From NCBI RefSeq assembly GCF_020535245.1, contig NZ_CP084910.1, positions 1,030,501 through 1,094,500 of the forward strand: a stretch of DNA of 64,000 bases, read 5' to 3'. Source of the stretch: Asticcacaulis sp. AND118 (GTDB lineage Bacteria; Pseudomonadota; Alphaproteobacteria; Caulobacterales; Caulobacteraceae). How positions within the stretch are numbered: position 1 is the stretch's first letter; each line of letters starts with the position of its first letter. Of the stretch, positions 17,376 to 27,452 are shown one piece after another. Below the pieces are notes generated by a model. That model was not told the DNA's origin. It worked only from the letters and a program-made list of their open reading frames with translations, and searched no databases. Made by a program: the position numbers and the translations under genes.

Positions 17376-19811
17376 TTACCCGCCGCGCAGCACCGCAAAC
17401 GGCGAATAGGGATTGACGAAGGGCGCGGCCTCTTTCGCCTTCTTCGGTGCAGCGGATCGGGTGCGCCAGCCCTGATGCTCGACGGCGGCTTCGCCTTCGC
17501 CGAAGAGGTGGGTGCCGGCCTTGGCGAAACCCAGTGCGGCCATCAGCCTGTCGTTGACGCCATCGAGCGCATCGGGTTTCAGATAGGTCGCCCCCTTGTG
17601 CCACACGCCTTCGCTCAGGGCCTTGTCCAGCGTATCGAGCGTCTTCAGTTTGACGGGTTTGTGACCGGCGATGGCCACCAGCCCCTTGAGACTGAGGGCG
17701 CGCTGCGGGTGATCCTTCGCGCCGCCGAAGGCCTGCATCAGAGGGGGCGACAGCTTGGGCAGACGCCAGACGAAGCGGTTGCCGTGAACGCCTAACGCCT
17801 TGAGACTCTTGCGTTCTTCCGGCGTCAGCCTGTCCTCGCCGCGTAGGGCGATGCCACCGTTCTCATAGAGCTGCCAGGCTACGGCGCGCACCGCTGCGGG
17901 GGTGGCGTCGTCATGGGCGGCCTCATAGACCCGGTGCAGGGGCTTCAGATGGTGCAGGGCCTGCTGACGCACGAAGTCGATGAGCCGCTTGCGCGCGCGT
18001 TCTTCCAGCGCCGCCTGATCGGACTGACAGTCGAGGCGGATTTTCGGGTTGAAATAGTCGGACGGCTCGATGCGCCCGACGGCCTGACCCTGCCACAGTA
18101 CGTCGGCCCCTTTCAGCCGCAGGGTCTTCGACGGGGCCTGAGCCAGGGCGTTCAGCCGGTCGCGGATCAACGGCGTCACGGCGCGGTGGGCGGCCTGACG
18201 GATGGTCTTGTCCTCGATCAGGCTTTCGCCGGCGGCCTGCACGAAGTTCAGCCCCTTGAGCTGACCCACGCGCTGGCCTTCGAGGAAGACATCGCCATTG
18301 TCCGTGATTTCGGGCTTGGGCGTCTCAAAGGCGTTGAGCGCCTTGAGCAAGGCACTGGTGCGCTGATCGACGAAGCGCTGCATCAGGGCTTCGTGCAGCC
18401 GGTCGGACAGCCGTGCCTCAAGGTCGCGCGTGGCGTCGCGCCAGTGCTCGGCGGCCTTCAGCCAGCCGGTGCGGTTGGAAATATAGGAGAGGGTGCGCAC
18501 GCCGGACAGACGGCCCGACAGGGTGTCGATATCGCCATCCATGCGGTCGAGATGGCTCAGTTGTTCGTCGAACCAGTCGTGCGGGATGAAGCCGTCCGGA
18601 CGATGGCGCGACCAGAACAGAAAGCTGACCGTCTTGAGGTGCTCATCCAGCGACACCTTGCGGAAATCCGGGAGCTGACACACTTCCCACAGGATGCGCA
18701 AGCTGACCGGATTGCGTACCTTCAGCGCAATGTCCTCTTCGGCGCTCAGGTGACGCAATACCTTCTCGTCCAGCGCCTCGCGGGCGAGTTGCAGGGCCGG
18801 GGCGGGCGAGGGGCGCGTCAGGCTGCGCAACAAATTATCGAGGGACGAAAAGTCCAGTTCGTGATTGCGCCATTGCGCCGCTGTCAGGCTGAGGAAGCGG
18901 TGGTTTTCGATGGCGCCGATCAGGTCTTCGTCCATCTCGTCGGTATCGCCCGTCACCCCAAAAGTGCCTTCGCGGCGGTTGCGCCCGGCGCGTCCGGCGA
19001 TCTGCGCGGCCTCCTGTGCGGTCAGGAGGCGTGTGCGGCGGCCGTCGAACTTCGACAGGCCGGCAAAGGCCACATGGTCGATATCCATGTTCAGGCCCAT
19101 GCCGATGGCGTCGGTGGCGACGAGGAAATCGACCTCGCCGTGCTGAAACAGATCGACCTGGGCGTTGCGCGTCTTGGGGCTGAGGCTGCCCATCACCACC
19201 GCCGCGCCGCCGCGCTGACGCCGGATCAGTTCGGCGATGGCGTAGACCTGCTCGGTCGAGAAGGCGACGATGGCCGTGCGCTTGGGCAGGCGGGTCAGCT
19301 TCTTAGAGCCGGCATAGCTCAGTTGCGACAGGCGTTCGCGGAACTGCACCTCGGCGTAGGGAAACAGCGAACGGAACAGCGGCGCAAAGGTGGCCGCCCC
19401 CATGAACAGCGTCTCGTAACGCCCGCGTGCGTGCAACAGCCGGTCGGTGAAGACGTGGCCGCGCTCGGTGTCGGCGCAGAGCTGGATCTCATCGACGGCC
19501 AGGAAGTCGACGCGGCGCTCCAGTGGCATGGCTTCGACCGTGCAGATGAAATAGGAGGGCAGGCGGGGGATGATCTTTTCTTCGCCGGTGATCAGGGCTA
19601 CGGCGTTCACGCCCTTTTCCTTCACCACCCGGTCATAGACCTCGCGCGCCAGAAGCCGCAACGGCAGGCCGATCATGCCGGTCGAATGGGCCAGCATGCG
19701 CTCAAGCGCGTAATGGGTCTTGCCCGTATTGGTCGGCCCCAGAACGGCTATCAGCCGCGAGTCCGGAGTGTGGGGCGTCGATACGGAGACGGGGTGAGAA
19801 AGATCGGGCAC
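17376..19811 (-). CDS. Suv3-like ATP-dependent helicase, superfamily 2
   Basis: 811 residues. Walker A GPTNTGKT at 25-32, a DEIQ Walker B variant in DFLAVDEIQLCADTERGH, MGAAT as motif III, VATDAIGMGLNMDI as motif V, and QIAGRAGRNRREGTFG as motif VI. This set is that of the Suv3/mitochondrial-type RNA helicases common in Alphaproteobacteria. The remaining C-terminal 350 residues include a further helical region and a basic tail (SAAPKKAKEAAPF). A role in RNA turnover is inferred from the family. It is the upstream member of the helicase-S4-fdxA-carD string. Confidence 0.9.
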   Translation of the reverse strand: MPDLSHPVSVSTPHTPDSRLIAVLGPTNTGKTHYALERMLAHSTGMIGLPLRLLAREVYDRVVKEKGVNAVALITGEEKIIPRLPSYFICTVEAMPLERRVDFLAVDEIQLCADTERGHVFTDRLLHARGRYETLFMGAATFAPLFRSLFPYAEVQFRERLSQLSYAGSKKLTRLPKRTAIVAFSTEQVYAIAELIRRQRGGAAVVMGSLSPKTRNAQVDLFQHGEVDFLVATDAIGMGLNMDIDHVAFAGLSKFDGRRTRLLTAQEAAQIAGRAGRNRREGTFGVTGDTDEMDEDLIGAIENHRFLSLTAAQWRNHELDFSSLDNLLRSLTRPSPAPALQLAREALDEKVLRHLSAEEDIALKVRNPVSLRILWEVCQLPDFRKVSLDEHLKTVSFLFWSRHRPDGFIPHDWFDEQLSHLDRMDGDIDTLSGRLSGVRTLSYISNRTGWLKAAEHWRDATRDLEARLSDRLHEALMQRFVDQRTSALLKALNAFETPKPEITDNGDVFLEGQRVGQLKGLNFVQAAGESLIEDKTIRQAAHRAVTPLIRDRLNALAQAPSKTLRLKGADVLWQGQAVGRIEPSDYFNPKIRLDCQSDQAALEERARKRLIDFVRQQALHHLKPLHRVYEAAHDDATPAAVRAVAWQLYENGGIALRGEDRLTPEERKSLKALGVHGNRFVWRLPKLSPPLMQAFGGAKDHPQRALSLKGLVAIAGHKPVKLKTLDTLDKALSEGVWHKGATYLKPDALDGVNDRLMAALGFAKAGTHLFGEGEAAVEHQGWRTRSAAPKKAKEAAPFVNPYSPFAVLRGG

Positions 19812-20161
19812 GGCTCTGTTTTAACCGCTCACTGCGGCATTGGAAAGGCCGAAGACGGGTTCGGGAAGCGGTAAAAAGCGGGAGTTAACGCCGTTCGTAT
19901 TTCGCCGTGAACGGCACGAAAACGAATCATGACCGAATCAGTGACATCGCGCGATGCCTGATTTGTTCTATACCAGATATGGTGGCCCGATGGCGCATTA
20001 ACCATAGGCGTATTTTTCAATGGGCCGAGTCGCAACCGGAGTCGAGTCCGCCGTTCCCGGGGACCTATACGAAATCTATACGGCCCCGACGGGCCTTTAT
20101 ACACCGGCTATATTCCCTCGGCGCTAAACCCCCATCGCTGGTTTTACCCACGGAGGGCTCT
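19812..20161 (+). promoter_or_regulatory. kdp promoter and regulatory region
   Basis: 350 bases between the divergent helicase gene and the first kdp-cluster start. It contains the direct repeat described separately (20065-20082), the AT-rich stretch gggcctttatacaccggctatattcc downstream of it as a possible -10 area, and a ggaggg ribosome site just before 20162. No gene is supported within it. Confidence 0.6.
20065..20082 (+). promoter_or_regulatory. Candidate KdpE binding site
   Basis: The heptamer ctatacg occurs at 20065-20071 and again at 20076-20082, 11 bases apart start to start, that is one helical turn. Direct repeats with this spacing are typical for OmpR/PhoB-family response regulators such as KdpE. 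It lies about 80 bases before the first gene of the kdp cluster. Confidence 0.55.
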
Positions 20162-20254
20162 ATGGCCGTTATCTATCTGTTCGCCGGCATGGGGTTCTTC
20201 GCCCTGTGCCTGGCCTTCGCCGGTTTTGCCGACCGGTTGCGGGAGGGCGCATGA
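20162..20254 (+). CDS. 30-residue membrane protein leading the kdp operon
   Basis: MAVIYLFAGMGFFALCLAFA followed by GFADRLREGA: one membrane segment and a short charged tail. The ribosome site ggaggg stands five bases before the ATG, one of the best in the window. The stop overlaps the kdpF start (ATGA). Small single-span proteins with the pattern GxxFFALCLAFA...DRL appear, as I recall, before kdpF in other alphaproteobacterial operons, unnamed. A role as an accessory or regulatory peptide of the Kdp pump is inferred only from position. Too short for most gene finders. Confidence 0.75.
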   Translation: MAVIYLFAGMGFFALCLAFAGFADRLREGA

Positions 20255-20343
20255 CCGCCCTCTATATCGCCGCCGGCCTCATCACGCTGGCGCTCGCGGG
20301 CTATCTGATCGTTGCCCTGATCAAGCCCGAACTGTTTCCTTGA
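20251..20343 (+). CDS. kdpF: Potassium-transporting ATPase subunit KdpF
   Basis: 30 residues: MTALYIAAGLITLALAGYLI then VALIKPELFP. The ending (GYLIVALIKPE.F) matches the family pattern GYLVYALI.AE.F. KdpF is a single-span lipid-like stabiliser of the KdpABC complex in the inner membrane. It overlaps the leader gene by four bases and precedes kdpA by 16. Confidence 0.92.
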   Translation: MTALYIAAGLITLALAGYLIVALIKPELFP

Positions 20344-20359
20344 ATTGAGGATATGAGAG

Positions 20360-22105
20360 ATGTTTCTCGGTGTCACGGCGAGCGGCTGGTCGCAGCTCGC
20401 CCTTTACATGTGCGTGCTTACGGTGCTGGCCGTGCCGCTTGGTCTCTACATGGCGCGCGTCTTTGCGGGCGAGCGCACCTGGCTGTCGCTGCTGCTGCGG
20501 CCGCTCGAAGGGTTTCTCTACCGCATCGCCGATGTCCGCCCGGCTGATGAAATGACGTGGAAGGACTACGCCACGGGCGTGATCCTCTTCTCGCTGGGCA
20601 GCTTCGTGCTGCTGTTCCTGCTGCTGCTGTTTCAGGGCCATCTGCCGCTGAACCCGCAGGCCCTGCCGAATCTGACGCCCGATCTGGCCTTCAATACGGC
20701 GGTCAGCTTCGTCACCAACACCAACTGGCAGTCCTATGGTGGCGAATCGACGCTGAGCTATTTCAGCCAGATGGTCGGTCTGACGGTGCAGAACTTCGTT
20801 TCCGCCGCGGTCGGCATGTCCGTGCTGGTGGCGCTGATCCGTGGCCTGACGCGGCAATCGACGGACCGGCTCGGCAACTTCTGGGTCGATCTGGTGCGCG
20901 CCAATCTCTACGTGCTCCTGCCCCTGTCTCTGCTGGTCGCCGTCTGGCTCGGTTCGCAGGGCGTGATCCAGACCTTCGACGCCTATGTGACGGGCAAGAC
21001 GCTGGAAGGCGCCGATCAGGTCATCGCTTTGGGTCCGGTGGCGTCGCAGGAAGCGATCAAGATGCTGGGCACCAATGGCGGCGGCTTCTTCAACACCAAC
21101 TCCGCCCATCCGTTCGAGAACCCGACCCCGCTCAGCAACTTTATCGAATTGCTGTCGATCCTGCTCATTCCGGCGGCCCTGTGCTTCACCTTCGGCAAGA
21201 TGGTCGGCGACCGCCGTCAGGGCGTGGCGATCTTCGCCGCCATGGCGCTGGTCTTCGTCCCGATGACCGCTGCGTGCATGGGGCTTGAGCAATCGGGCAA
21301 TCCGCATCTGGTCGCCGTCGGCACCAGCGATGGCGGTAATATGGAGGGCCCCGCCGCCGCGCAAGCTGGCGGCAATATGGAAGGTAAAGAAACCCGGTTC
21401 GGCATCCCCAACTCCGCCCTGTGGGCCGCGGCGACCACCGCCGCGTCCAACGGTTCGGTCAACGCCATGCACGACAGTTTCACGCCCCTGGGGGGCATGG
21501 TCCCGCTGGTGCTGATGCAGTTCGGCGAAGTCATCTACGGCGGCGCGGGTTCCGGCCTTTACGGCATGCTGGTCTTCGTCATCCTGACCGTCTTCATCGC
21601 CGGCCTGATGGTCGGACGCACGCCGGAATATCTCGGCAAAAAGATCGGCGCATTCGAGATCAAGATGGCCTCGATCGCCGTGCTTCTGCCCTGCGCCCTC
21701 GTGCTGGTGTGCACGGCGGTGGCGGCGCTGACGCCCTGGGGGCAGGCGGGCATCTACAATCCGGGCGCGCAAGGCTTCTCGGAAGTGCTTTACGCCTTCA
21801 CCTCGGCGGCCAACAACAACGGTTCGGCCTTTGCGGGTCTGGGGGCCAACAACCCCTTCTACAATGCGCTGCTGGGCCTGTGCATGCTGTTCGGACGCTT
21901 CTTCGTCCTGCTGCCCGTGCTGGCGATAGCCGGCTCGCTGGCCGCCAAGAAGACGGTGCCCGAATCCGCAGGCACCCTGCCGACCCATACGCCGCTGTTC
22001 GTGGTCTTCCTCGTCGGGGTCATCATCCTCGTCGGCGTGCTGACCTATGCCCCGGCGCTCGCTCTCGGTCCGGTGATCGAGCATCTCAACATGATCAAGG
22101 GCTGA
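20360..22105 (+). CDS. kdpA: Potassium-transporting ATPase subunit KdpA
   Basis: 581 residues, about ten membrane segments. It contains the four pore-loop regions of the K+-channel-like subunit, including [19 protein letters not shown] and [20 protein letters not shown], where the GGG triplet belongs to the selectivity filter. KdpA takes up K+ with high affinity and passes it to KdpB. The ATG at 20360 follows an attgaggat ribosome site. Seven bases separate it from kdpB. Confidence 0.97.
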   Translation: MFLGVTASGWSQLALYMCVLTVLAVPLGLYMARVFAGERTWLSLLLRPLEGFLYRIADVRPADEMTWKDYATGVILFSLGSFVLLFLLLLFQGHLPLNPQALPNLTPDLAFNTAVSFVTNTNWQSYGGESTLSYFSQMVGLTVQNFVSAAVGMSVLVALIRGLTRQSTDRLGNFWVDLVRANLYVLLPLSLLVAVWLGSQGVIQTFDAYVTGKTLEGADQVIALGPVASQEAIKMLGTNGGGFFNTNSAHPFENPTPLSNFIELLSILLIPAALCFTFGKMVGDRRQGVAIFAAMALVFVPMTAACMGLEQSGNPHLVAVGTSDGGNMEGPAAAQAGGNMEGKETRFGIPNSALWAAATTAASNGSVNAMHDSFTPLGGMVPLVLMQFGEVIYGGAGSGLYGMLVFVILTVFIAGLMVGRTPEYLGKKIGAFEIKMASIAVLLPCALVLVCTAVAALTPWGQAGIYNPGAQGFSEVLYAFTSAANNNGSAFAGLGANNPFYNALLGLCMLFGRFFVLLPVLAIAGSLAAKKTVPESAGTLPTHTPLFVVFLVGVIILVGVLTYAPALALGPVIEHLNMIKG

Positions 22106-22112
22106 TACAGCC

Positions 22113-24176
22113 ATGTCCACCACGCAACACTACAAGACCAGCATTTCGCTGGCCGTCTTTCAGGCCTTTCGGCGGCTCGACCCGCGCTATCAGGCCCGTA
22201 ACCCGGTCATGTTCCTCGTCTGGGTCGGCTCGGTCATCACCACCCTGATCCTCGGTGCCCTGCTGGCCCAGCCCGGCAGCCTGATAGGCGGCGGTCAACC
22301 GGTCTGGTTCGTCGGCCTGATCTGCTTCTGGCTGTGGTTCACCGTCCTGTTCGCCAACTTCGCCGAAGCCCTGGCCGAAGGGCGCGGCAAGGCCCAGGCC
22401 GACAGCCTGAAAAAGGCCCGCCGCGACGTGTCGGCCAAAAAGCTCGACAAATCGAAGACGCAGACGGTGGTGGCCGCCAACACCCTGCGCAAGGGCGACG
22501 TGGTGATCATCGAAGCGGGCGACGTCGTCCCCGCCGACGGTCAGGTCATCGAAGGCATCGCCAGCGTCGATGAAAGCGCCATCACCGGCGAATCCGCCCC
22601 GGTCATTCGTGAATCCGGCGGCGACCGCGACGCGGTGACCGGCGGGACGCGGGTGCTGTCCGACTGGCTGATCGTGCGCGTCACCGCCGATCCGGGCGAA
22701 AGCTTCCTTGATCGCATGATCGGGCTGGTGGAATCGGCCAAGCGTCAGAAGACGCCGAACGAGATCGCCCTGTCGATCCTGCTGGCGGCGCTGACCTTGG
22801 TCTTCCTTATGGCCTGCGCGACCCTGCTGCCCTTTTCGCTGTTCTCGGTCGAAAAGGCCGGTTCCGGCACGGTCATCTCGATCACGGTGCTCATCGCCCT
22901 TCTGGTCTGCCTCATCCCGACGACCATCGGCGGGCTCCTGTCGGCCATCGGCATTTCGGGGATGCAGCGCCTGATCAAGGCCAATGTCATCGTCACGTCG
23001 GGCCGCGCCGTCGAAGCGGCGGGCGACGTCAACGTCCTGCTGCTCGACAAGACGGGCACCATCACCTTCGGCAATCGTCAGGCCGTGGACTTCATCCCCG
23101 CGCCGAACGTCAGCGCCCAGCAACTGGCCGAAGCCGCCGAACTGTCGTCGCTGGCCGACGAGACGCCGGAAGGCCGCTCCATCGTTGTTCTGGCGCGCAG
23201 CCAGCACGGCCTGCCTGAACGCAGCGCTGCAGACCTGAAGGCCGAGTTCATCCCGTTCTCCGCCGAACAGCGCGTGTCGGGCATCGTCATCAACGAACGC
23301 CACATCATGAAGGGCGCCGGCGACGCCATCGCCGGGCTGATCAATCTCAAGGGCGGGCTGGTCCCGGCCGAGGTCACGGCAGCGGTGGACGACATCGCGC
23401 GCAAGGGCGGCACGCCGCTGATGGTCGCCGAAGGGCCGAAGGTGCTGGGCGTCGTCTATCTGAAGGACATCGTCAAGCCGGACATCAAGGTGCGTCTGGC
23501 CGAACTGCGCCGCATGGGCATCAAATCGGTGATGATCACCGGCGACAACCCCCTGACCGCCGCCGCCATCGCGTCGGAGGCCGGTGTCGACGACTTCGTG
23601 GCTCAGGCCACGCCGGAGACGAAGCTCAAATATATCCGCAAGATGCAGGAGGGCGGCGAGATGGTGGCCATGGTCGGCGACGGCACCAACGACGCCCCGG
23701 CCCTGGCGCAGTCGGACGTGGCCGTGGCCATGAATTCCGGCACCCAGGCGGCCAAGGAAGCCGGCAACATGGTCGATCTGGATTCCGATCCGACCAAGCT
23801 GATCGAGATCGTCGAGATCGGCAAGCAGCTTCTGATGACGCGCGGTGCGCTGACGACCTTCTCCATCTCCAACGATCTGGCCAAGTATTTCGCCATCATC
23901 CCGGCGGCCTTCGCCTCGACCTATCCGGCGCTGGGGCTGCTCAACGTCATGGGCCTGTCGTCGCCGCAAAGCGCCATCCTGTCGGCGGTCATCTTCAACG
24001 CCCTGATCATCGTGGCGCTGATCCCTCTGGCGCTGAAAGGCGTGAAGTACCGGGCGGAGTCGGCTTCCCGCATGCTGACCCGTCATGCCTTCGTCTATGG
24101 CCTCGGCGGCATTGTCGCGCCCTTCATCGGCATCAAGATCATCGATCTGGGGCTAACCGCCGTGGGCCTTGTCTAG
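22113..24176 (+). CDS. kdpB: Potassium-transporting P-type ATPase subunit KdpB
   Basis: 687 residues. The phosphorylated Asp is about 312 in [11 protein letters not shown]; the phosphatase motif is [17 protein letters not shown], and the hinge is [20 protein letters not shown]. This is the energy-converting subunit of the Kdp pump: ATP hydrolysis through an aspartyl phosphate drives K+ uptake at low external potassium. It lies between kdpA and kdpC in the standard order. Confidence 0.98.
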   Translation: MSTTQHYKTSISLAVFQAFRRLDPRYQARNPVMFLVWVGSVITTLILGALLAQPGSLIGGGQPVWFVGLICFWLWFTVLFANFAEALAEGRGKAQADSLKKARRDVSAKKLDKSKTQTVVAANTLRKGDVVIIEAGDVVPADGQVIEGIASVDESAITGESAPVIRESGGDRDAVTGGTRVLSDWLIVRVTADPGESFLDRMIGLVESAKRQKTPNEIALSILLAALTLVFLMACATLLPFSLFSVEKAGSGTVISITVLIALLVCLIPTTIGGLLSAIGISGMQRLIKANVIVTSGRAVEAAGDVNVLLLDKTGTITFGNRQAVDFIPAPNVSAQQLAEAAELSSLADETPEGRSIVVLARSQHGLPERSAADLKAEFIPFSAEQRVSGIVINERHIMKGAGDAIAGLINLKGGLVPAEVTAAVDDIARKGGTPLMVAEGPKVLGVVYLKDIVKPDIKVRLAELRRMGIKSVMITGDNPLTAAAIASEAGVDDFVAQATPETKLKYIRKMQEGGEMVAMVGDGTNDAPALAQSDVAVAMNSGTQAAKEAGNMVDLDSDPTKLIEIVEIGKQLLMTRGALTTFSISNDLAKYFAIIPAAFASTYPALGLLNVMGLSSPQSAILSAVIFNALIIVALIPLALKGVKYRAESASRMLTRHAFVYGLGGIVAPFIGIKIIDLGLTAVGLV

Positions 24177-24186
24177 GATACTCGTC

Positions 24187-24753
24187 ATGTCACTTATCAA
24201 ACATATTCAGCCCACCGTCGTGTCGCTCGGTGTCTTCACCCTGCTGTTCGGCGGCCTCTATCCGCTGGCGACCACCGCGGTCGTCCAATCGGCCTTTGCC
24301 GAGCAGGCGCAGGGCTCGCTCATCCGCAACGGCGACACCGTCATTGGATCGCGCCTGATCGGGCAGGCCTTCACCCAGCCTCAATATCTGTGGGGCCGTC
24401 TGTCGGCCACAGGGCCCACGCCCTACAATGCCGGGGCCTCGTCGGGTTCCAACCTGGGGGTCAACAACCCGGCCCTGATCGAAGCGGCGAAAGGCCGTAT
24501 CGAGGCTCTGGGGGTTTCCGGCCCCGTTCCGGTGGACCTGATCACCGCTTCGGGCTCCGGCCTCGACCCGCACATCAGCCCGGCGGCGGCGGCGGTTCAA
24601 GTGCCGCGCATCGCCGTGGCGCGCGGCATAAGCGAGGATAAGGTGCGCGCCGCCATCCGCGTCTCGACCGAAGGCCGCACCTTCGGAATCCTCGGCGAAC
24701 CGCGCGTCAATGTGCTAGAGGTCAATCTGAGACTCGACGGCAAACTTAAGTGA
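24187..24753 (+). CDS. kdpC: Potassium-transporting ATPase subunit KdpC
   Basis: 188 residues. One N-terminal membrane segment (TVVSLGVFTLLFGGLYPLAT) is followed by a periplasmic domain with the family motifs GSRLIGQAF, YLWGRLSAT, SSGSNLGVNNPAL and ASGSGLDPHISPAAA. KdpC stabilises the complex and raises its affinity. A TTG 18 bases upstream could extend it by six residues, but the ATG at 24187 has agga before it. Its end overlaps kdpD by four bases (GTGA). Confidence 0.95.
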   Translation: MSLIKHIQPTVVSLGVFTLLFGGLYPLATTAVVQSAFAEQAQGSLIRNGDTVIGSRLIGQAFTQPQYLWGRLSATGPTPYNAGASSGSNLGVNNPALIEAAKGRIEALGVSGPVPVDLITASGSGLDPHISPAAAAVQVPRIAVARGISEDKVRAAIRVSTEGRTFGILGEPRVNVLEVNLRLDGKLK

Positions 24754-27452
24754 ACGCGGATAACAGACCCGACCCCGATAAACTGCTCGCCCTCGTCGCC
24801 AGAAATCATGAAAGCGACGGGGGCGACGGCACGTCCGGACGCGGCCGGCTGAAGATATTCTTCGGGGCCAATGCCGGCGTGGGCAAGACCTTCGCCATGC
24901 TGGCCGAGGCTCGCCGTCTGCACGCCGAAGGCCGCGACGTGGTGATAGGCGTGGTCGAGCACCACGACCGCCCGGAAACCCTGGCCCTGATCGAAGGGCT
25001 GCCGGTTCTGCCGCGCCGTGAGGTCGTCCACCGCGAGGTCCGCCTGTCTGAGTTCGATCTGGACGCCGCTTTGGCCCGCCCGCCGGCGCTTATCCTCGTC
25101 GACGAATACGCCCATACCAATGCGCCCGGCTCGCGCCATCCCAAGCGCTGGCAGGACATAGAGGAACTGCTGGACAACGGCATCGACGTCTATACGACGC
25201 TGAACGTGCAGCATCTGGAAAGCCTCAACGACGTCGTGGCGAAGCTGACCGGCGTATGGGTGAAGGAGACCGTGCCCGACGCCGTCTTCGACGCGGCGGA
25301 CGAGATCGCCCTGATCGATATCCCGCCGGATGAACTGCTCAGGCGCCTGTCCGGGGGCAAGGTCTATGTCGCCGAAGGCGCGCCTCAGCGGGCGGCGGAT
25401 AATTTTTTCAAGAAGGGCAATCTGGGTCGGCTGCGCGAGCTGGCCCTGCGCCGCGCCGCCGAACGGGTGGATGCGCAGAACGACGCCCTCAGCGCCGCCA
25501 TGGGCCAATCGGAGGCGGCGACCGGCGACAAGATACTGGTGCTGGTCGGCCCGGACGTCCTGTCCTCGCGGGTCATCCGCCACACCAAGCGCATGGCCGA
25601 CCGCTCGCGCGCGCCGTGGTACGCCCTGTATCTCCAGACCGACCGGCACGAGACCTTGTCGGACAAGGCCCGGCAGCGCGTCGAGCAGCATCTGCGGCTG
25701 GCGGAAAAACTGGGCGGCCGCGTGGTGCGCTTCAATGCCGGGCGCGCGGCGTCGAGCATACTGACCTATGCGCGGCAGAACGGCTTCACGCGGCTGGTGC
25801 TGGGTCACAGCCGTCAACCGTGGTGGCGCACCGTTCTGGGCGGGCGTTCCCTGTCGCAGAAGCTGGTAGCGCAAGGGGCGGGGCTTGAGATCACCACGCT
25901 CAATGCCGACAGCCCGGAAGAGGAGGGGGACCGGCGACGCCTCCTGAACGCGGGCGCTTTGCGCGCCGCGCCGGGGCATTACGTCATGGCCGCCGCCATC
26001 ACGGCGCTGGCCACCGGGCTCGGCCTGCCGTTCCGCGACCGGGTCGATCCGGACAGCTTCATCATGCTGTATATGACCGGGGTCGTGATCGCCGCCGCGC
26101 GTTACGGCATCGGGCCGGCGCTGCTGGCGTCGGTCCTGTCGGTGTGCGCCTTCAACTGGTCCTTCGTTCAGCCCTATTACAGCTTCACCTTCGACAATAT
26201 CAGCTATGCGGTGACCTTCGTCGTCATGCTGGTGACCTCGCTTATCGTCGGCTCGCTGACGGCGCGCCTGTCGCTGCATGTGCGGCTGGCGCGGCGCGGC
26301 GAGGCCGAAACGCGGCTGTTCTACGACCTGTCGCGGCAATTGTCCGCCGTGCGCGGCGAAGCGGCGATGGCCGAGGTGGCGCTCAAGAACCTGCAACCGG
26401 TCTTCGACGCGGAGCTGCGCCTGTGGAGCAACGGGCGTCAGATCGCCGGGGCCATCGAGGCGGACCCGCGCGAGCTGGGGGCCATGCAGTGGGTCGCGCA
26501 GAACCGTCAGGTCGCGGGACGGCATACCGACACGCTGCCTTCCGCCGCCGGCCTCTACCTTCCCCTGCTGGCCGATGCGGCCCTGCTGGGCGTGGTGTCC
26601 CTGACGCCGCGCGACCCGGCGCGTCGCATCACCGGGGCCGAGCATCTGATGTTCGAGACGGCGGCCAGCCTGATCGCCGGGGCGTTGCAGCGCGCGCATC
26701 AGGCGGCTCAGGCGGAGACGTCGCGCGTCGAGACGGAGAACGAAAAGCTGCGCAATGTGCTGCTGGCCTCGCTGTCGCACGACCTCAAGACGCCGCTGAC
26801 GGTGATGAACGGCGCGGTCGGCACGCTGCTGCGGATGCGCCGCAAGCTGCCGCGCGAGGCGGTGGACGAACTGACCGCCCTGTGGGGGCATCTGGGGCGG
26901 TTGCAGAAGTTCGTGTCCAATCTGCTGCGCATGGCGGCCATCACCTCCGGGCAGTTGAAGCTCAATTTCGAGCCCTACACCATCGAGGAGGTGACCGGCG
27001 CGGCCATCAGCCGCGTCGAGGCGCAGAAGGGCAATCGTCAGATACGCACCCGTACCAGCGGCCGCATCCCCATGGTGATGATCGACGGCGCGCTGATCGA
27101 ACAGGTTCTGATCAACCTGCTGGAAAACGCCATCGCCCATACCGCCGACGACGGGGTCATCACCCTGACCTTCGAAACCGATGCCGACCGGGTGCGGGTG
27201 CGGGTCAGCGACGACGGGACCGGCCTGACGCCGGGCGAGGAAGACCTGATCTTCGAAAAGTTCCACACCCGCGACGGGCAGCTTTCGGATCGCACGGGCA
27301 GCGGCACCGGGTTGGGGCTGGCCATCTGCAAGGGCATTGTCGAGGCGCATGGCGGCCTGATCTACGCCAGGAACAATCCGCGCCGCCATGGAGCGGGTTT
27401 GGGGGGGGCGAGCTTTATCTTTACCCTGCCGGCGGTTAAAGACTCTGAATGA
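24750..27452 (+). CDS. kdpD: Sensor histidine kinase KdpD
   Basis: 900 residues with a GTG start overlapping the kdpC stop. Order of parts: KdpD N-terminal domain with Walker A GANAGVGKT (39-47) and DEYAHTNAPGSRHPKRWQD; a universal-stress-like domain to about 390; four membrane segments about 410-510; a GAF-like domain; dimerisation helix with the phosphorylated His at about 677 (SLSHDLKTPLTVMNG); ATPase domain with NLLENAIAHT, SDDGTGL and GTGLGLAICK. It senses K+ limitation and ionic conditions and phosphorylates KdpE. Confidence 0.97.
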   Translation: MNADNRPDPDKLLALVARNHESDGGDGTSGRGRLKIFFGANAGVGKTFAMLAEARRLHAEGRDVVIGVVEHHDRPETLALIEGLPVLPRREVVHREVRLSEFDLDAALARPPALILVDEYAHTNAPGSRHPKRWQDIEELLDNGIDVYTTLNVQHLESLNDVVAKLTGVWVKETVPDAVFDAADEIALIDIPPDELLRRLSGGKVYVAEGAPQRAADNFFKKGNLGRLRELALRRAAERVDAQNDALSAAMGQSEAATGDKILVLVGPDVLSSRVIRHTKRMADRSRAPWYALYLQTDRHETLSDKARQRVEQHLRLAEKLGGRVVRFNAGRAASSILTYARQNGFTRLVLGHSRQPWWRTVLGGRSLSQKLVAQGAGLEITTLNADSPEEEGDRRRLLNAGALRAAPGHYVMAAAITALATGLGLPFRDRVDPDSFIMLYMTGVVIAAARYGIGPALLASVLSVCAFNWSFVQPYYSFTFDNISYAVTFVVMLVTSLIVGSLTARLSLHVRLARRGEAETRLFYDLSRQLSAVRGEAAMAEVALKNLQPVFDAELRLWSNGRQIAGAIEADPRELGAMQWVAQNRQVAGRHTDTLPSAAGLYLPLLADAALLGVVSLTPRDPARRITGAEHLMFETAASLIAGALQRAHQAAQAETSRVETENEKLRNVLLASLSHDLKTPLTVMNGAVGTLLRMRRKLPREAVDELTALWGHLGRLQKFVSNLLRMAAITSGQLKLNFEPYTIEEVTGAAISRVEAQKGNRQIRTRTSGRIPMVMIDGALIEQVLINLLENAIAHTADDGVITLTFETDADRVRVRVSDDGTGLTPGEEDLIFEKFHTRDGQLSDRTGSGTGLGLAICKGIVEAHGGLIYARNNPRRHGAGLGGASFIFTLPAVKDSE

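Noticed and set aside
17913-19874. 653-codon frame opposite the helicase gene
   Set aside because: The helicase on the other strand has all superfamily 2 motifs; the opposite frame has shadow composition only.
20321-22123. Long minus-strand open frames opposite kdpA, kdpB and kdpD
   Set aside because: They are antisense shadows of high-GC genes: composition rich in Arg, His, Gln and Asp, no ribosome sites, no family signs.
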